DNA of 38,925 nucleotides, from the NCBI RefSeq assembly GCF_001509795.1, contig NZ_LLZN01000080.1:1-38925 (forward strand), in the 5' to 3' direction. Below, piece by piece: positions 17,800 through 25,230 of the stretch (positions within the stretch are counted from its first letter, which is position 1; every line of letters begins with the position of its first letter). The notes below the pieces were generated by a model. It was not told the DNA's origin and made no database searches. It was given only the letters and a program-made list of their open reading frames with translations. Source of the DNA: Streptomyces sp. NRRL WC-3605. GTDB lineage: Bacteria > Actinomycetota > Actinomycetes > Streptomycetales > Streptomycetaceae. The position numbers and the translations under genes were made by a program.

Positions 17800-18108
17800 T
17801 GTGCTCCCATGGTCGTGAAGGGTGGTGCTGTCCCCGGGGCGACCTGACGGCTCCGGCGCCGCACGGGAACCGCCTCACGGGGGCGGTGCCGCCACCGGAC
17901 GACGGAGTCGGGAACAGGAGCGCGAGGCTAGAGGACCGCGGAACGCGACACGCGCGGCACAAACGCTTTCTCCCCCGATCCGGTGAATGTGCCAGAGACC
18001 CCTGGACAGCGCACGGCAAGGCGTCTCCGCGGGACGGTGCGGACGGGCGCAGCAGACCGGTCAGGAATCGAGAAGCGCGGCGCCCGGGACCCTTCTAGCG
18101 TCTTCCCC
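17800..18108. other. Divergent intergenic region, 309 bases
   Basis: No gene is seen. It must hold the promoters of the minus-strand membrane cluster and the plus-strand VOC gene. An imperfectly isolated inverted repeat, ACCGCC (17869-17874) and GGCGGT (17882-17887), could be an operator or leader hairpin for the membrane cluster. The only clear promoter element is the TAGCGT box listed separately. Confidence 0.5.
18096..18101 (+). promoter_or_regulatory. -10 box of a probably leaderless VOC transcript
   Basis: TAGCGT matches TANNNT, and its last T lies seven bases before the ATG at 18109. No Shine-Dalgarno precedes that ATG, so transcription probably begins at the start codon. The same geometry occurs at the other VOC gene (10729-10742). 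Confidence 0.55.
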
Positions 18109-18735
18109 ATGACTTCCATCGACTTCCTCACCCTCGAAGTGGCCGACCCGGCCGCCGCCGAACGCTTCTACACCACCGCCTTCGGGCTGGACGGCCAGAT
18201 CCGCTTCCAGGCCTCCGAGGCACCCAGCACCGGCTTCCGCGGCTTCACCCTCTCCCTGGTGGTGGCCCAGCCCGCCGACGTCGACGCCCTCGTCGGCGCG
18301 GCGGTGGACGCGGGCGCCACCATCCTGACGCCCGCCGCCAAGTCGCTGTGGGGCTACGGGGGTGTCGTCCAGGCACCCGACGGGACGATCTGGCAGCTGG
18401 CCTCCTCGTCCAAGAAGAACACCGGCCCGGCCACCCGCGCGTTCCAGGAGATCGTGCTGCTGCTCGGCGTCGAGGACGTCAAGGCCAGCAAGCAGTTCTA
18501 CGTCGAGCACGGCCTCGCGGTGGGAAAGAGCTTCGGCGGCAAGTACGCCGAGTTCGAGACCGGCGCGGGCCCCGTGAAGCTGGCGCTCTACAAGCGCCGC
18601 GGCCTCGCCAAGGTCGCCGGCGTCTCCCCGGAGGGCACCGGCTCCCACCGTCTGACGATCGGCAGCGCCGCAGGACCGTTCACCGACCCGGACGCCTTCG
18701 AGTGGACGACGGCGGACGTCAACGCCGGGCGGTGA
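18109..18735 (+). CDS. Two-domain VOC family protein (glyoxalase/bleomycin-resistance-like)
   Basis: A 208-aa protein of two VOC modules. The first (about 1-95) has FLTLEVADPAAAERFYTTAF and ends QAPDGTIWQLAS; the second (about 105-200) has EIVLLLGVEDVKASKQFYVE. Such proteins include dioxygenases, glyoxalases and drug-binding proteins; most Streptomyces paralogues lack a known substrate, and no complete metal triad could be assigned by eye. The ATG at 18109 is preferred because the VOC fold begins there. Its 3' end overlaps a doubtful minus-strand remnant by 17 bases. Confidence 0.87.
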   Translation: MTSIDFLTLEVADPAAAERFYTTAFGLDGQIRFQASEAPSTGFRGFTLSLVVAQPADVDALVGAAVDAGATILTPAAKSLWGYGGVVQAPDGTIWQLASSSKKNTGPATRAFQEIVLLLGVEDVKASKQFYVEHGLAVGKSFGGKYAEFETGAGPVKLALYKRRGLAKVAGVSPEGTGSHRLTIGSAAGPFTDPDAFEWTTADVNAGR

Positions 18736-18925
18736 CCCGTGCGGCTACGCCGGCGGCCGGCCTCCGGGTGGCGCTGCGGCGAAGGGAGATGCCCGGAGCG
18801 AGCAGCCGGCTGCCGGACAGCGCCCCCGTCGAGGCCGTCGTGCCCCAGCCGTTCGCCGCGTAGAAGCGGGCGGGATCGTCGCCTAGGAAGAGCGAAGGGA
18901 AGAAGACGGCGTTGATCCCGGCCAT
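18719..18925 (-). pseudogene. Possible C-terminal gene remnant after NAD kinase
   Basis: A 68-codon frame starts three bases beyond the NAD kinase stop. It reads FFPSLFLGDDPARFYAANGW and then becomes Arg-rich. The DPARFYAANGW segment recalls the C-terminal part of LCMT-type methyltransferases (DPAxWLAxHGW) or of GNAT acetyltransferases (FYxANGW), but nothing upstream supports either. It may be a decayed fragment, a short translated tail of the nadK operon, or chance. It overlaps the end of the VOC gene. Confidence 0.22.
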
Positions 18926-18928
18926 GTC

Positions 18929-20002
18929 CTACGGTGCGCGCGGCGGCCCGTCCGGTGCCGTCAGCAGGGCCAGGTGCGCGATGTCGCCCGGCGGTGGCGT
19001 GGTCACCGACCACAGGGGCGCGGGCGAACCGTCGGCGACGGCCGCGGGCGCGTCGGTCAGGTTCATCCGCTCCCGCAACCGCCCGTAGAAGTCCATCGGC
19101 CCCAGCCGTACGGCCCGCAGCCGGCGCCGTGCGGCGTACACACCGATCCAGTCACCGGGCCCCAGCACACCGCGCAGCTGCCCGTCGATGCTGATCGCCG
19201 CCTGCCCGGACCGCTCCAGGATGCGCAGCCCGACCGGTTCGTCGGGCGCGGTGACCACCGACCGGTCGAACGCCATGTGCGGGGCGACCGGCGTGAAGAC
19301 GAGCGCCTCCGCACGCGGCGAGACGACCGGCCCGCCGGCCGCGAAACTGTAGGCGGTCGACCCCGTCGGCGTAGCCACCAGCAGGGCGTCCGCCGAGTAC
19401 GAGGCCAGCAGCCTGCCCGACACATAGACGCCCACCGACACCTGCCGGTCGCGGGCCAGCTTCTCCAGCACCACGTCGTTGAGCGCCGTCACGTCCAGCG
19501 GGACGCCCCAGTCCTCGTCGACCCGGCAGTCCGACCGCACCCGGGGAGGCGGCAGCAGCGGGCCGCGCCCGTACTCCATCAGGGCCTCCATGCCGGGTGG
19601 CACCTCCAGCAGACGGGAGGTGCGCAGGGCGAGCAGCAGGCGGCTGTCGATGTCGAAGCGCTCCTCATGCACCGCGTCCAGCGCGGCCCGCATGGCGGTC
19701 GCCGACACCTCCGTCAAAAAGCCCACCCGTCCCAGGTCCACCCCGAGGACGAGGGCGTCGTTCTCCGCGGCCAGCCGGGCGCCGCGCAGGAACGTGCCGT
19801 CCCCGCCCAGCGTCACGACGAGGTCCGGGTAACCGGCCGCCTCGACCTCGTCGCGGGCGTTGTGCCGGCCGCCCTCCTGCCACACGTCGATGTCGACGCA
19901 CGGCACACCCTGCTCGGCGCACCAGGCACGCACCGCGGCGGCCGCGGTCGCGGCCTCCGGACGCCCGCCGTGCACCACCAGTCCCAGTCGGTTGACCGTC
20001 AC
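18929..20002 (-). CDS. nadK: NAD kinase
   Basis: A 357-aa enzyme phosphorylating NAD+ to NADP+. The nucleotide-binding GGDGT lies in LVVTLGGDGTFLRGARLA (about 61-78), followed by VLGVDLGRVGFLTEV. NE/D-type residues appear in DVTALNDVVLEKLARD, the glycine-rich ATPTGSTAYSFAAGGPVVSP is the second hallmark, and SIDGQLRGVL follows. It is longer than typical bacterial NAD kinases (about 290-310): there is an extra segment at about 135-165 with GPLLPPPRVRSD and a proline-rich tail of about 40 residues. The GTG at 20002 follows GGAGG with a five-base gap. Streptomyces encode more than one NAD kinase; this may be an accessory one. It would supply NADP+ for enzymes such as the dehydrogenase at 4805-6154, though the distance makes any link speculative. 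Confidence 0.92.
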   Translation of the reverse strand: MTVNRLGLVVHGGRPEAATAAAAVRAWCAEQGVPCVDIDVWQEGGRHNARDEVEAAGYPDLVVTLGGDGTFLRGARLAAENDALVLGVDLGRVGFLTEVSATAMRAALDAVHEERFDIDSRLLLALRTSRLLEVPPGMEALMEYGRGPLLPPPRVRSDCRVDEDWGVPLDVTALNDVVLEKLARDRQVSVGVYVSGRLLASYSADALLVATPTGSTAYSFAAGGPVVSPRAEALVFTPVAPHMAFDRSVVTAPDEPVGLRILERSGQAAISIDGQLRGVLGPGDWIGVYAARRRLRAVRLGPMDFYGRLRERMNLTDAPAAVADGSPAPLWSVTTPPPGDIAHLALLTAPDGPPRAP

Positions 20003-20077
20003 CGTTGCCTCCAGAGTGTCGTGGTCCCGGCCGGGGCCGCGGATGCGGGGGAGAGGTCCGTACGGTGCCGGCGCCCG

Positions 20078-20362
20078 CTACGAATGGGCCACGACCTCGC
20101 CGGCCGTCACCAGGGGCGGCTGGGGCAGCAGCTCGGCCAGCCGCTCCCGTACGAAGTCACCGGCCCGCCGCGTCGACTCGTCGGCACCCGCCCGGTCCTC
20201 GAAGACGCCGGTCGACAGCATCACGCCGTCCGACGCGTCGACCCAGTAGTAGGCCACGAACCCCGGGACCTGGCGAAGGAGCGGCACGAACTCCTCCTTC
20301 ACCCGACGACCCGCCTCCGCCGGATCGGTCACGCCTTCGTACCGCCGCACCACTGCGTACAT
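20078..20362 (-). CDS. Small ABM/Dabb-like protein
   Basis: A 94-aa protein predicted to form a ferredoxin-like alpha+beta barrel dimer: MYAVVRRYEG (strand), DPAEAGRRVKEEFVPLLRQV (helix), PGFVAYYWVDASDGVMLSTG (two strands), DRAGADESTRRAGDFVRERL (helix). The pattern fits antibiotic biosynthesis monooxygenase-like or stress-responsive A/B barrel proteins; catalytic residues cannot be assigned. The ATG at 20362 follows GGAGGAGA; an upstream GTG would sit on that site. It lies 75 bases upstream of nadK on the same strand and may be co-transcribed. Confidence 0.72.
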   Translation of the reverse strand: MYAVVRRYEGVTDPAEAGRRVKEEFVPLLRQVPGFVAYYWVDASDGVMLSTGVFEDRAGADESTRRAGDFVRERLAELLPQPPLVTAGEVVAHS

Positions 20363-20529
20363 GGCCACTCTCCTCCAGGTCGTGAGCCGGTCCGCAGACG
20401 CCGTACCCGCCACCGCCCGGGCGACGGACCCGGGCAGCCGCAAATCACCGGAACGGCGCCGGACGCTGGTCCGTTCGGGGGTGGCGCAGGGCGGTCGGCG
20501 CGCCTTGCGCAGTGCGGTCGGGGCGGGCG

Positions 20530-21387
20530 TCAGCCGGCCTCCTCCGGGCTCTGCTCGGAGGAGGCGGAGGGCGCGGTGGGCGCGGAGGGTGTCGTGGGTG
20601 CGGACGACCCGGACGCGTCCGGGACCGTGTAGAAGACGGACCGGCCCTGCTTGCTGCGGTGCGCCTGGGTCCTGGCCACGAGACCTTCGAGCGTGCTACG
20701 CACCACCGTCGCCTTCACACCGCGCTCGGGGTACCGCTCGGCCAGCGCCGAGGCGACCTCGGCGGCGGAGCGGGGCTCCTGGCGCTCGGCCAGATGACCG
20801 CGCACGAGTTCGACGAGTGACGGCGAGGACGCGCTGGACGAAGTGGCGGCTTCGACGGCCTTGGCGGAGGTCTTGGCAGTGCTCCTGCCGGTGTTCCTGC
20901 CGAGGTTCTTACCGGCGTTCTTGTCGCTGTTCGTGGACGCGCTCTTGGCGCCGGTGCGGCGGCGGCCCGGGACGCCGGTGCCGGTGCTCCTGCCCTTGGC
21001 CGGCTTGGCCGGGCGGGTCTCCTTCGTCCGCTTGCCGGCGCCCGCCGCCTTGGTGCGCCGGGTGGTGCGCGGCTCCTGGGTGCGCGGCGCGGGCACGACC
21101 GCGACGGGCTCGTCCTCTTCCTTGTGCTCCGCTTCCTTGTGCTCCGCTGCCGGCTGTTCCGCCTCCGGCCGTTCCGGCGCGGCGACGGACTCCTGGGCGG
21201 CTCCCAGGGCCCGCTGGATGTTCTCCAGCACGCTCTGGTCGTGCCGCAGCGCCGTCAACTGGCCCCGCAACGCCTCGATCTCACCGGCGATGCGGTCCTG
21301 TTCCTTGCGGTTGCGCTCCAGGTCGGCGGTCACCTGGGCGCTGTACTGCGAGGTCAACTCCGTGACCGTGGTGCTGTTTCCGGACAT
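20530..21387 (-). CDS. Coiled-coil, basic-linker and winged-helix DNA-binding protein
   Basis: A 285-aa protein in three parts. Residues about 5-70 form a coiled coil (YSAQVTADLERNRKEQDRIA, then EIEALRGQLTALRHDQSVLE). An acidic stretch (PEAEQPAAEHKEAEHKEEDE) is followed at about 105-180 by a long Lys/Arg/Ala/Thr-rich segment (RTTRRTKAAGAGKRTKETRP) resembling histone-H1-like tails. Residues about 188-255 form a winged-helix domain: SLVELVRGHLAERQEPRSAA, then EVASALAERYPERGVKATVV and a wing ending RSVFYTVPD. A Ser/Pro/Ala tail ends the protein. I infer a nucleoid-associated or regulatory DNA-binding protein; no named family is assigned. The ATG at 21387 is the preferred start. An inverted repeat GTGTCC/GGACAC (21410-21428) lies just upstream and could be its operator. 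Confidence 0.75.
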   Translation of the reverse strand: MSGNSTTVTELTSQYSAQVTADLERNRKEQDRIAGEIEALRGQLTALRHDQSVLENIQRALGAAQESVAAPERPEAEQPAAEHKEAEHKEEDEPVAVVPAPRTQEPRTTRRTKAAGAGKRTKETRPAKPAKGRSTGTGVPGRRRTGAKSASTNSDKNAGKNLGRNTGRSTAKTSAKAVEAATSSSASSPSLVELVRGHLAERQEPRSAAEVASALAERYPERGVKATVVRSTLEGLVARTQAHRSKQGRSVFYTVPDASGSSAPTTPSAPTAPSASSEQSPEEAG

Positions 21388-21599
21388 GACGCGTGGCACC
21401 TCTCTCTACGTGTCCCTGTCGCGGACACCGGGTCCGCACGTATGCAGAATCTAACGGCTCAAGCGCTGACCCGACCGCCGCCCGACGTTCATCGATTGCC
21501 AACGCACAGGTTCGGAGCCGGGTTTCACGAACGAATCGGCAACCGTCCGAGTCCGATTAGCGACGCCGCCGGGGAACTGGTTCAAGCCACGGCGCCGTT

Positions 21600-21612
21600 C
21601 TGGTCCAACCAG
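21600..21612 (+). promoter_or_regulatory. FadR-type operator upstream of the GntR gene
   Basis: CTGGTCCAACCAG is a perfect palindrome of CTGGT and ACCAG around three bases, the same core as the E. coli FadR consensus CTGGTnnGACCAG allowing one base less in the centre. It ends where a possible -35 begins (TTGACC, 21613-21618). A second, looser match, GGGAACTGGTTC-like sequence near 21571-21582, lies 18 bases upstream. The position 37 bases before the regulator's start suggests autoregulation. Confidence 0.6.
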
Positions 21613-21642
21613 TTGACCAGTCACCGCCGACACCGCCAGGCT
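21613..21642 (+). promoter_or_regulatory. Promoter of the GntR-hydroxylase operon
   Basis: A -35 TTGACC (21613-21618) and a weak -10 CAGGCT (21637-21642) are 18 bases apart. The ATG at 21649 lies six bases beyond the -10 and has no Shine-Dalgarno, so the message may be leaderless. The -35 is good and the -10 poor. Confidence 0.4.
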
Positions 21643-21648
21643 GTGTGC

Positions 21649-22380
21649 ATGACAGAGCAGCGCATCCGCCGTGAGGCGGTCTCGGACCAGTTGTTCACGC
21701 TGCTCCGGGACCGGGTCCTCAGCGGCGCCCTCGCCCCGGGCACACCGCTGACAGCCGAGCGTGATCTGGCCGCGGAGTTCGGAGTGAACCGGCACGCGGT
21801 GCGGGAGGCGGTGAAGCGGCTCCAGCAGGCGAGGCTCGTCGAAGTGAGCCACGGCGGCCGCACGCGCGTGCTCGACTGGCGGCGCACGGCCGGACTCGAC
21901 CTCGCCCTGCAACTCGCGCACACCGACGGTCTGTCCGTGTCCCACGACCTCAGCCGCGACATCCTGGAGATGCGGGCGTCCATCGGGGCGGACGCGGCGA
22001 GGCTGTGCGCCGCGCGCTGCCCGGAGGAGACCGTGTCCGAGATCGTCGGCGCCGCGGCGGCCTACGCCCACCGCGGTCCCGACCTCGCCGACCTGGCGGC
22101 CGCGGACGTCGCGTGGTGGCGGCTCATCGTCGAGGGCTCCGGGAACATCGCCTATCTACTGGCCTTCAACACGCTGGTCGAGGACCGCTTCACCGCCGGC
22201 GAGGTCCCGGTCGCCCTGCGCGCGACCGAACTGCTCGACATCGCGGGGCACATGAAGCTCGCCGCCCTGATCGCCTCCCGCGACGAGCAGGGTGCCGAGG
22301 CCGCGGCCCGCGCCCTGCTGGCCCGCAGCGTCCGCGCCGCCCGCCCCACCACCCGGGAGTCCGAAGGAGGTACGGCGTGA
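21649..22380 (+). CDS. FadR-subfamily GntR transcriptional regulator
   Basis: A 243-aa repressor-type protein. The N-terminal winged helix-turn-helix covers about residues 10-72: QLFTLLRDRVLSGALAPGTP, then LTAERDLAAEFGVNRHAVRE and AVKRLQQARLVEVSHGGRTR. The C-terminal ligand domain (about 85-235) is all-helical and FadR/FCD-like (LEMRASIGADAARLCAARCP). Ligands of this group are acyl-CoAs or carboxylic acids. Because its target-like palindrome lies in its own promoter and its stop overlaps the start of a fatty acid hydroxylase gene (GTGA, 22377-22380), I infer autoregulated control of that lipid enzyme. The start at 21649 is chosen for the conserved N-terminus. Confidence 0.9.
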   Translation: MTEQRIRREAVSDQLFTLLRDRVLSGALAPGTPLTAERDLAAEFGVNRHAVREAVKRLQQARLVEVSHGGRTRVLDWRRTAGLDLALQLAHTDGLSVSHDLSRDILEMRASIGADAARLCAARCPEETVSEIVGAAAAYAHRGPDLADLAAADVAWWRLIVEGSGNIAYLLAFNTLVEDRFTAGEVPVALRATELLDIAGHMKLAALIASRDEQGAEAAARALLARSVRAARPTTRESEGGTA

Positions 22381-23210
22381 TACCCGCCGTCGTCTACGCC
22401 ATCCCCGCGTTCGTCCTGCTGGTCGCCGTCGAGGCGCTGTCGTACCGCTTCCTGCCGGACGACGACGAACGCGCCTACGAGGCCCGTGACACCGCGACCA
22501 GCATGTCGATGGGCGCCGGCAGCCAGGTCATCGCCCTGCCGTGGAAGGCGGTGGTGATCGTCGCGTACGCGGCCCTCTACACCGTGGCGCCCTGGCAGCC
22601 GTCCCCCGGATCGGTGTGGACCTGGGTGCTGCTGTTCTTCGCCGAGGACCTGGCCTACTACGCCTACCACCGCGCGCACCACCGGGTACGGCTGCTGTGG
22701 GCGAGCCACGTGGTGCACCACTCCAGCGTGCGGTTCAACCTGTCGACGGCGCTGCGGCAGAGCTGGACGCCGATGAGCGGTTTGCCGTTCTGGATGCCGC
22801 TCGCCCTGCTCGGAATCCCGCCGTGGATGATCCTGCTCCAGCAGTCGATCAGCCTCATCTACCAGTTCTTCCTGCACACCGAGCGGGTGGACCGCCTGTG
22901 GCGGCCCATCGAGCTCGTCTTCAACACGCCCTCGCACCACCGCGTCCACCACGGCTCCAACAACGTCTACCTGGACCGCAACTACGGCGGCATCCTCATC
23001 ATCTGGGACCGCCTCTTCAGGACGTTCCAGCCGGAGGGCGAACGTGTCGTGTACGGGCTGACGAAGAACATCGACACCTACAACCCCCTGCGCGTCGCCT
23101 TCCACGAGTACGCGGCGACCTGGCACGACATCCGGACGGCCACCCGCTGGCGCGACCGCGCGGGCTACGCGTTCGGCCCACCGGGGTGGACCCCGCAGCC
23201 GGAGAACTGA
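22377..23210 (+). CDS. Sterol desaturase/fatty acid hydroxylase family membrane protein
   Basis: A 277-aa integral membrane di-iron enzyme. Hydrophobic helices are visible at about 2-20 and 50-95 and again at 130-165. The histidine clusters of the family are present: YYAYHRAHHRVRLLWASHVV, followed by HHSS, and then SHHRVHHGSNN. These bind two irons used to hydroxylate or desaturate a lipid chain or sterol. The substrate is not clear; hopanoid, sterol or fatty acyl lipids are candidates. A strong GGAGG precedes the GTG start, which overlaps the regulator stop. The gene is convergent with the RibD-like gene and no terminator hairpin was seen in the 19-base gap. Confidence 0.9.
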   Translation: MIPAVVYAIPAFVLLVAVEALSYRFLPDDDERAYEARDTATSMSMGAGSQVIALPWKAVVIVAYAALYTVAPWQPSPGSVWTWVLLFFAEDLAYYAYHRAHHRVRLLWASHVVHHSSVRFNLSTALRQSWTPMSGLPFWMPLALLGIPPWMILLQQSISLIYQFFLHTERVDRLWRPIELVFNTPSHHRVHHGSNNVYLDRNYGGILIIWDRLFRTFQPEGERVVYGLTKNIDTYNPLRVAFHEYAATWHDIRTATRWRDRAGYAFGPPGWTPQPEN

Positions 23211-23229
23211 CCTCGGGGACGCGGTCGTG

Positions 23230-23877
23230 TCACTTCCGCCAGAACAGGTGGTGCGTCACACCGCTCGGGCTGGGCACGACGTCGAGATGGAACCGGTCCA
23301 GCAACTCGTCGGGGGAGTCCCAGAGCCGCAGTCCGGATCCGAGCTTCACCGGAGAGACCGCCACATGCAGGGTGTCGACGAGGTCGGCGTCGAGGAACTG
23401 CCGGATGGTGGTGACCCCGCCACCGAGCCGGACGTCCTTGCCCCGAGCCGCCTCCCGCGCCTGTTCCAGCACCGTGGCAGGATCGCCGGAGACGAAGTGG
23501 AAGGTGGTGTCGGAGAGCGTGAACGAAGGACGCGCGTGGTGGGTCATGACGAACACCGGGGTGCGGAACGGGGGTTCGTCGCCCCACCAGCCGCGCCACT
23601 CGTGGTTCTCCCAAGGGCCGCGCTGGGGCCCGAACTTGTTGCGGCCCATGATCTCGGCGCCGATGTTGCGTGGGTAGTCCCGCGTCAGATAGTCGTCGAG
23701 GCCGCGGCTGCCCCCGGGATCGGTACGCATGGGCCAGCTGGCCGTGGCACCGGCCCACGCGAACAGCTTCGCGGGATCGACCCCGTGTCCGAACGGCCTC
23801 TCGAGGGTCTGCTCCTCACCGGCACCGATGCCGTCACTCGAGACATTGAAGTTCTGGACCCTCAGCAACTGAGCCAT
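23230..23877 (-). CDS. Dihydrofolate reductase-family protein (RibD C-terminal domain)
   Basis: A 215-aa protein with the dihydrofolate-reductase fold of the RibD C-terminal domain family. It begins LLRVQNFNVSSDGIGAGEEQ, has the YLTRDYPRNIGAEIMGRNKF segment in the middle, and the NADPH-binding DVRLGGGVTTIRQFLDADLV near residue 148-170, ending DTLHVAVSPVKLGSGLRLWD. Such stand-alone proteins are common in actinobacteria and are usually labelled dihydrofolate reductase family; they are not true folate enzymes. AGGAGAAG precedes the ATG at 23877. Nothing in the context points to a pathway. Confidence 0.9.
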   Translation of the reverse strand: MAQLLRVQNFNVSSDGIGAGEEQTLERPFGHGVDPAKLFAWAGATASWPMRTDPGGSRGLDDYLTRDYPRNIGAEIMGRNKFGPQRGPWENHEWRGWWGDEPPFRTPVFVMTHHARPSFTLSDTTFHFVSGDPATVLEQAREAARGKDVRLGGGVTTIRQFLDADLVDTLHVAVSPVKLGSGLRLWDSPDELLDRFHLDVVPSPSGVTHHLFWRK

Positions 23878-23965
23878 GTGTCTTCTCCTGGGTTGCGACG
23901 ACGACAGTGATCAGACCGTCCGGACCGCGCGAACTCATCGGTGCGCCCGGGAACGGTCCGTAGTC

Positions 23966-24364
23966 CTACAGGGTCAGCCACTGCCGGACCTCGTGCTTCA
24001 GGGCAGGCGGCACCTCAGCCAGCCCGGCCACGATGAGGTGGACCTCCCGCCGGACTTGCGGGAGCCTGCTCCAGACCTCCACCCTCCTGGTGAGCACGGC
24101 GGCCAGCAGATCGCCCTCATACAGGTCACCCTCCGCCAGCGGGTCGATCCTCAGGACCTCCACCGCCAAGGGCAGGAGATACGGAAGCCCCACGTCCTGC
24201 CTGATCAAGAGCCGCAGGTCCTCGACCGTCAGGGCGGCGAGCGGTTTGCGGCGCAGTGCGCGCACGGTCGCCATCAAGCGCGTTTCACCGTCCGAGGGGA
24301 CCGGCCAGCGGTCGTGCTCGAGCTCTTCCAGGGAACGGTCGCGGTTCAGTACGGGTCGACTCAC
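23966..24364 (-). CDS. Contact-dependent growth inhibition (CDI) immunity protein family member
   Basis: A 132-aa cytoplasmic protein. The pattern SLEELEHDRWPVPSDGETRL, followed by LMATVRALRRKPLAALTVED and LRLLIRQDVGLPYLLPLAVE, then DPLAEGDLYEGDLLAAVL, is that of a Streptomyces family annotated as CDI-system immunity proteins. It would bind and neutralise a cognate toxin domain. No toxin or secretion gene lies nearby, so it is an orphan. The GTG at 24364 has only a weak Shine-Dalgarno. A 7-bp tandem repeat begins 39 bases upstream. Family recognition is from memory of the motif and should be checked by search. Confidence 0.75.
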   Translation of the reverse strand: MSRPVLNRDRSLEELEHDRWPVPSDGETRLMATVRALRRKPLAALTVEDLRLLIRQDVGLPYLLPLAVEVLRIDPLAEGDLYEGDLLAAVLTRRVEVWSRLPQVRREVHLIVAGLAEVPPALKHEVRQWLTL

Positions 24365-24402
24365 CGATGGATCGTCCCACCTCGAACGTCATTCGTTCGG
24401 AT

Positions 24403-24458
24403 GATGCCGGATGCCGGATGCCGGATGCCGGATGCCGGATGCCGGATGCCGGATGCGG
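24403..24458. repeat. 7-bp tandem repeat (GATGCCG)
   Basis: Seven perfect head-to-tail copies of GATGCCG fill 24403-24451, followed by an eighth altered copy GATGCGG. The array lies between the start of the immunity gene and the stop of the DUF1963-like gene. Each gain or loss of a unit would shift spacing by seven bases. The following 80 bases are G-rich and show no gene. Confidence 0.95.
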
Positions 24459-24540
24459 GGGCCCGGGACCCGGGTGCCGGGTGTGGGGGCCGGTGCCGCA
24501 CCTCGCGCGCGTTGTTTCCGCGGAAGCGGACGGCTCGGCC

Positions 24541-25230
24541 TCAGTTCTGGTTGACCGGCCAGACGGCCGCCGGATCGCACCGTTCCGGGCACGCCAGCAG
24601 GTAGACCTCGTTGCCCAGGAACAGCCCGTAGGCGTCCGGCCCAACGCTGTCCGGCTGTTCCGGCTGCCCGGGGTGGACGGCGAATTCCATGTCCTCCGGA
24701 ACCTGGCAGATGTACACCAGGTCCGCGCCGCACGCGCACGTGTAGAGCTCGGGACCCTGCGCCCAGGACGGCGTGCCGCCCACCTTGAAGGTCTGGGCGC
24801 CCCGAGGGGTGTCCGTGAAGGGCCGCAGGGTCAGTGGAAGCGCGCGCACGGAGGGCTCGGCCTCCGGAGCCGGCCGCGCCCCGGCGCTCTGGATCAGCAC
24901 ACGCCAGAACGGGGCCGGGTGCGGCGGCTGCGGAGCGTCCCAGTACCGCGGCACGAGCCTGCCGTCGGCGAGCCGCGGATTGGACGCGTCGTTGTGCGCA
25001 CGGCAGTGGAAGACCAGGATGTGGACTCCGCCGAGGGGTCCGAGGTCCGAGGGGATGTCGAACTGGAAGAAGAGGACCAGCCGCTCACCGCAGAAGCACT
25101 CGGGCCAGTCCTGGCCCGGGTCGAGGAAGGGCCAGCCGCCCACCGAGTTCCGCGCCGGACGGGCCAGCGGTTCGGTTCCGATCGCGACCTCGTAGGCAGA
25201 CGGCCCCTGCATCCCCCTCGTCACCCGCAT
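24541..25230 (-). CDS. DUF1963/YwqG-like protein with cysteine pairs
   Basis: A 229-aa protein. Its centre resembles the YwqG/DUF1963 pattern: GGWPFLDPGQDWPECFCGER, then LVLFFQFDIPSDL and the hydrophobic HILVFHC segment. Cysteines occur in pairs (ECFCGE, YTCACGADLVYIC, CPERC), which suggests zinc binding. Many DUF1963 proteins sit in polymorphic-toxin immunity neighbourhoods. Two starts are possible, ATG at 25230 or at 25212, because the region around them is a short duplication; 25230 has the better spaced AGGA. The gene is minus-strand, upstream of the orphan immunity gene. Confidence 0.65.
   Translation of the reverse strand: MRVTRGMQGPSAYEVAIGTEPLARPARNSVGGWPFLDPGQDWPECFCGERLVLFFQFDIPSDLGPLGGVHILVFHCRAHNDASNPRLADGRLVPRYWDAPQPPHPAPFWRVLIQSAGARPAPEAEPSVRALPLTLRPFTDTPRGAQTFKVGGTPSWAQGPELYTCACGADLVYICQVPEDMEFAVHPGQPEQPDSVGPDAYGLFLGNEVYLLACPERCDPAAVWPVNQN

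Noticed and set aside
16333..17847. A plus-strand open frame of about 504 codons opposite the 623-aa membrane protein
   Set aside because: The translation has His/Gln/Arg-rich shadow composition and no hydrophobic helices or motifs; the minus-strand frame has membrane helices, a Shine-Dalgarno and coupling to the next gene.
24403..24458. Tandem repeats considered as a CRISPR array
   Set aside because: Units are seven bases with no spacers, and no cas genes are present.
24403..24458. The tandem repeat considered as coding, since it reads as a repeated short peptide in some frames
   Set aside because: A 7-base unit cycles through all three frames, there is no start with a ribosome-binding site, and no conserved flanking protein.
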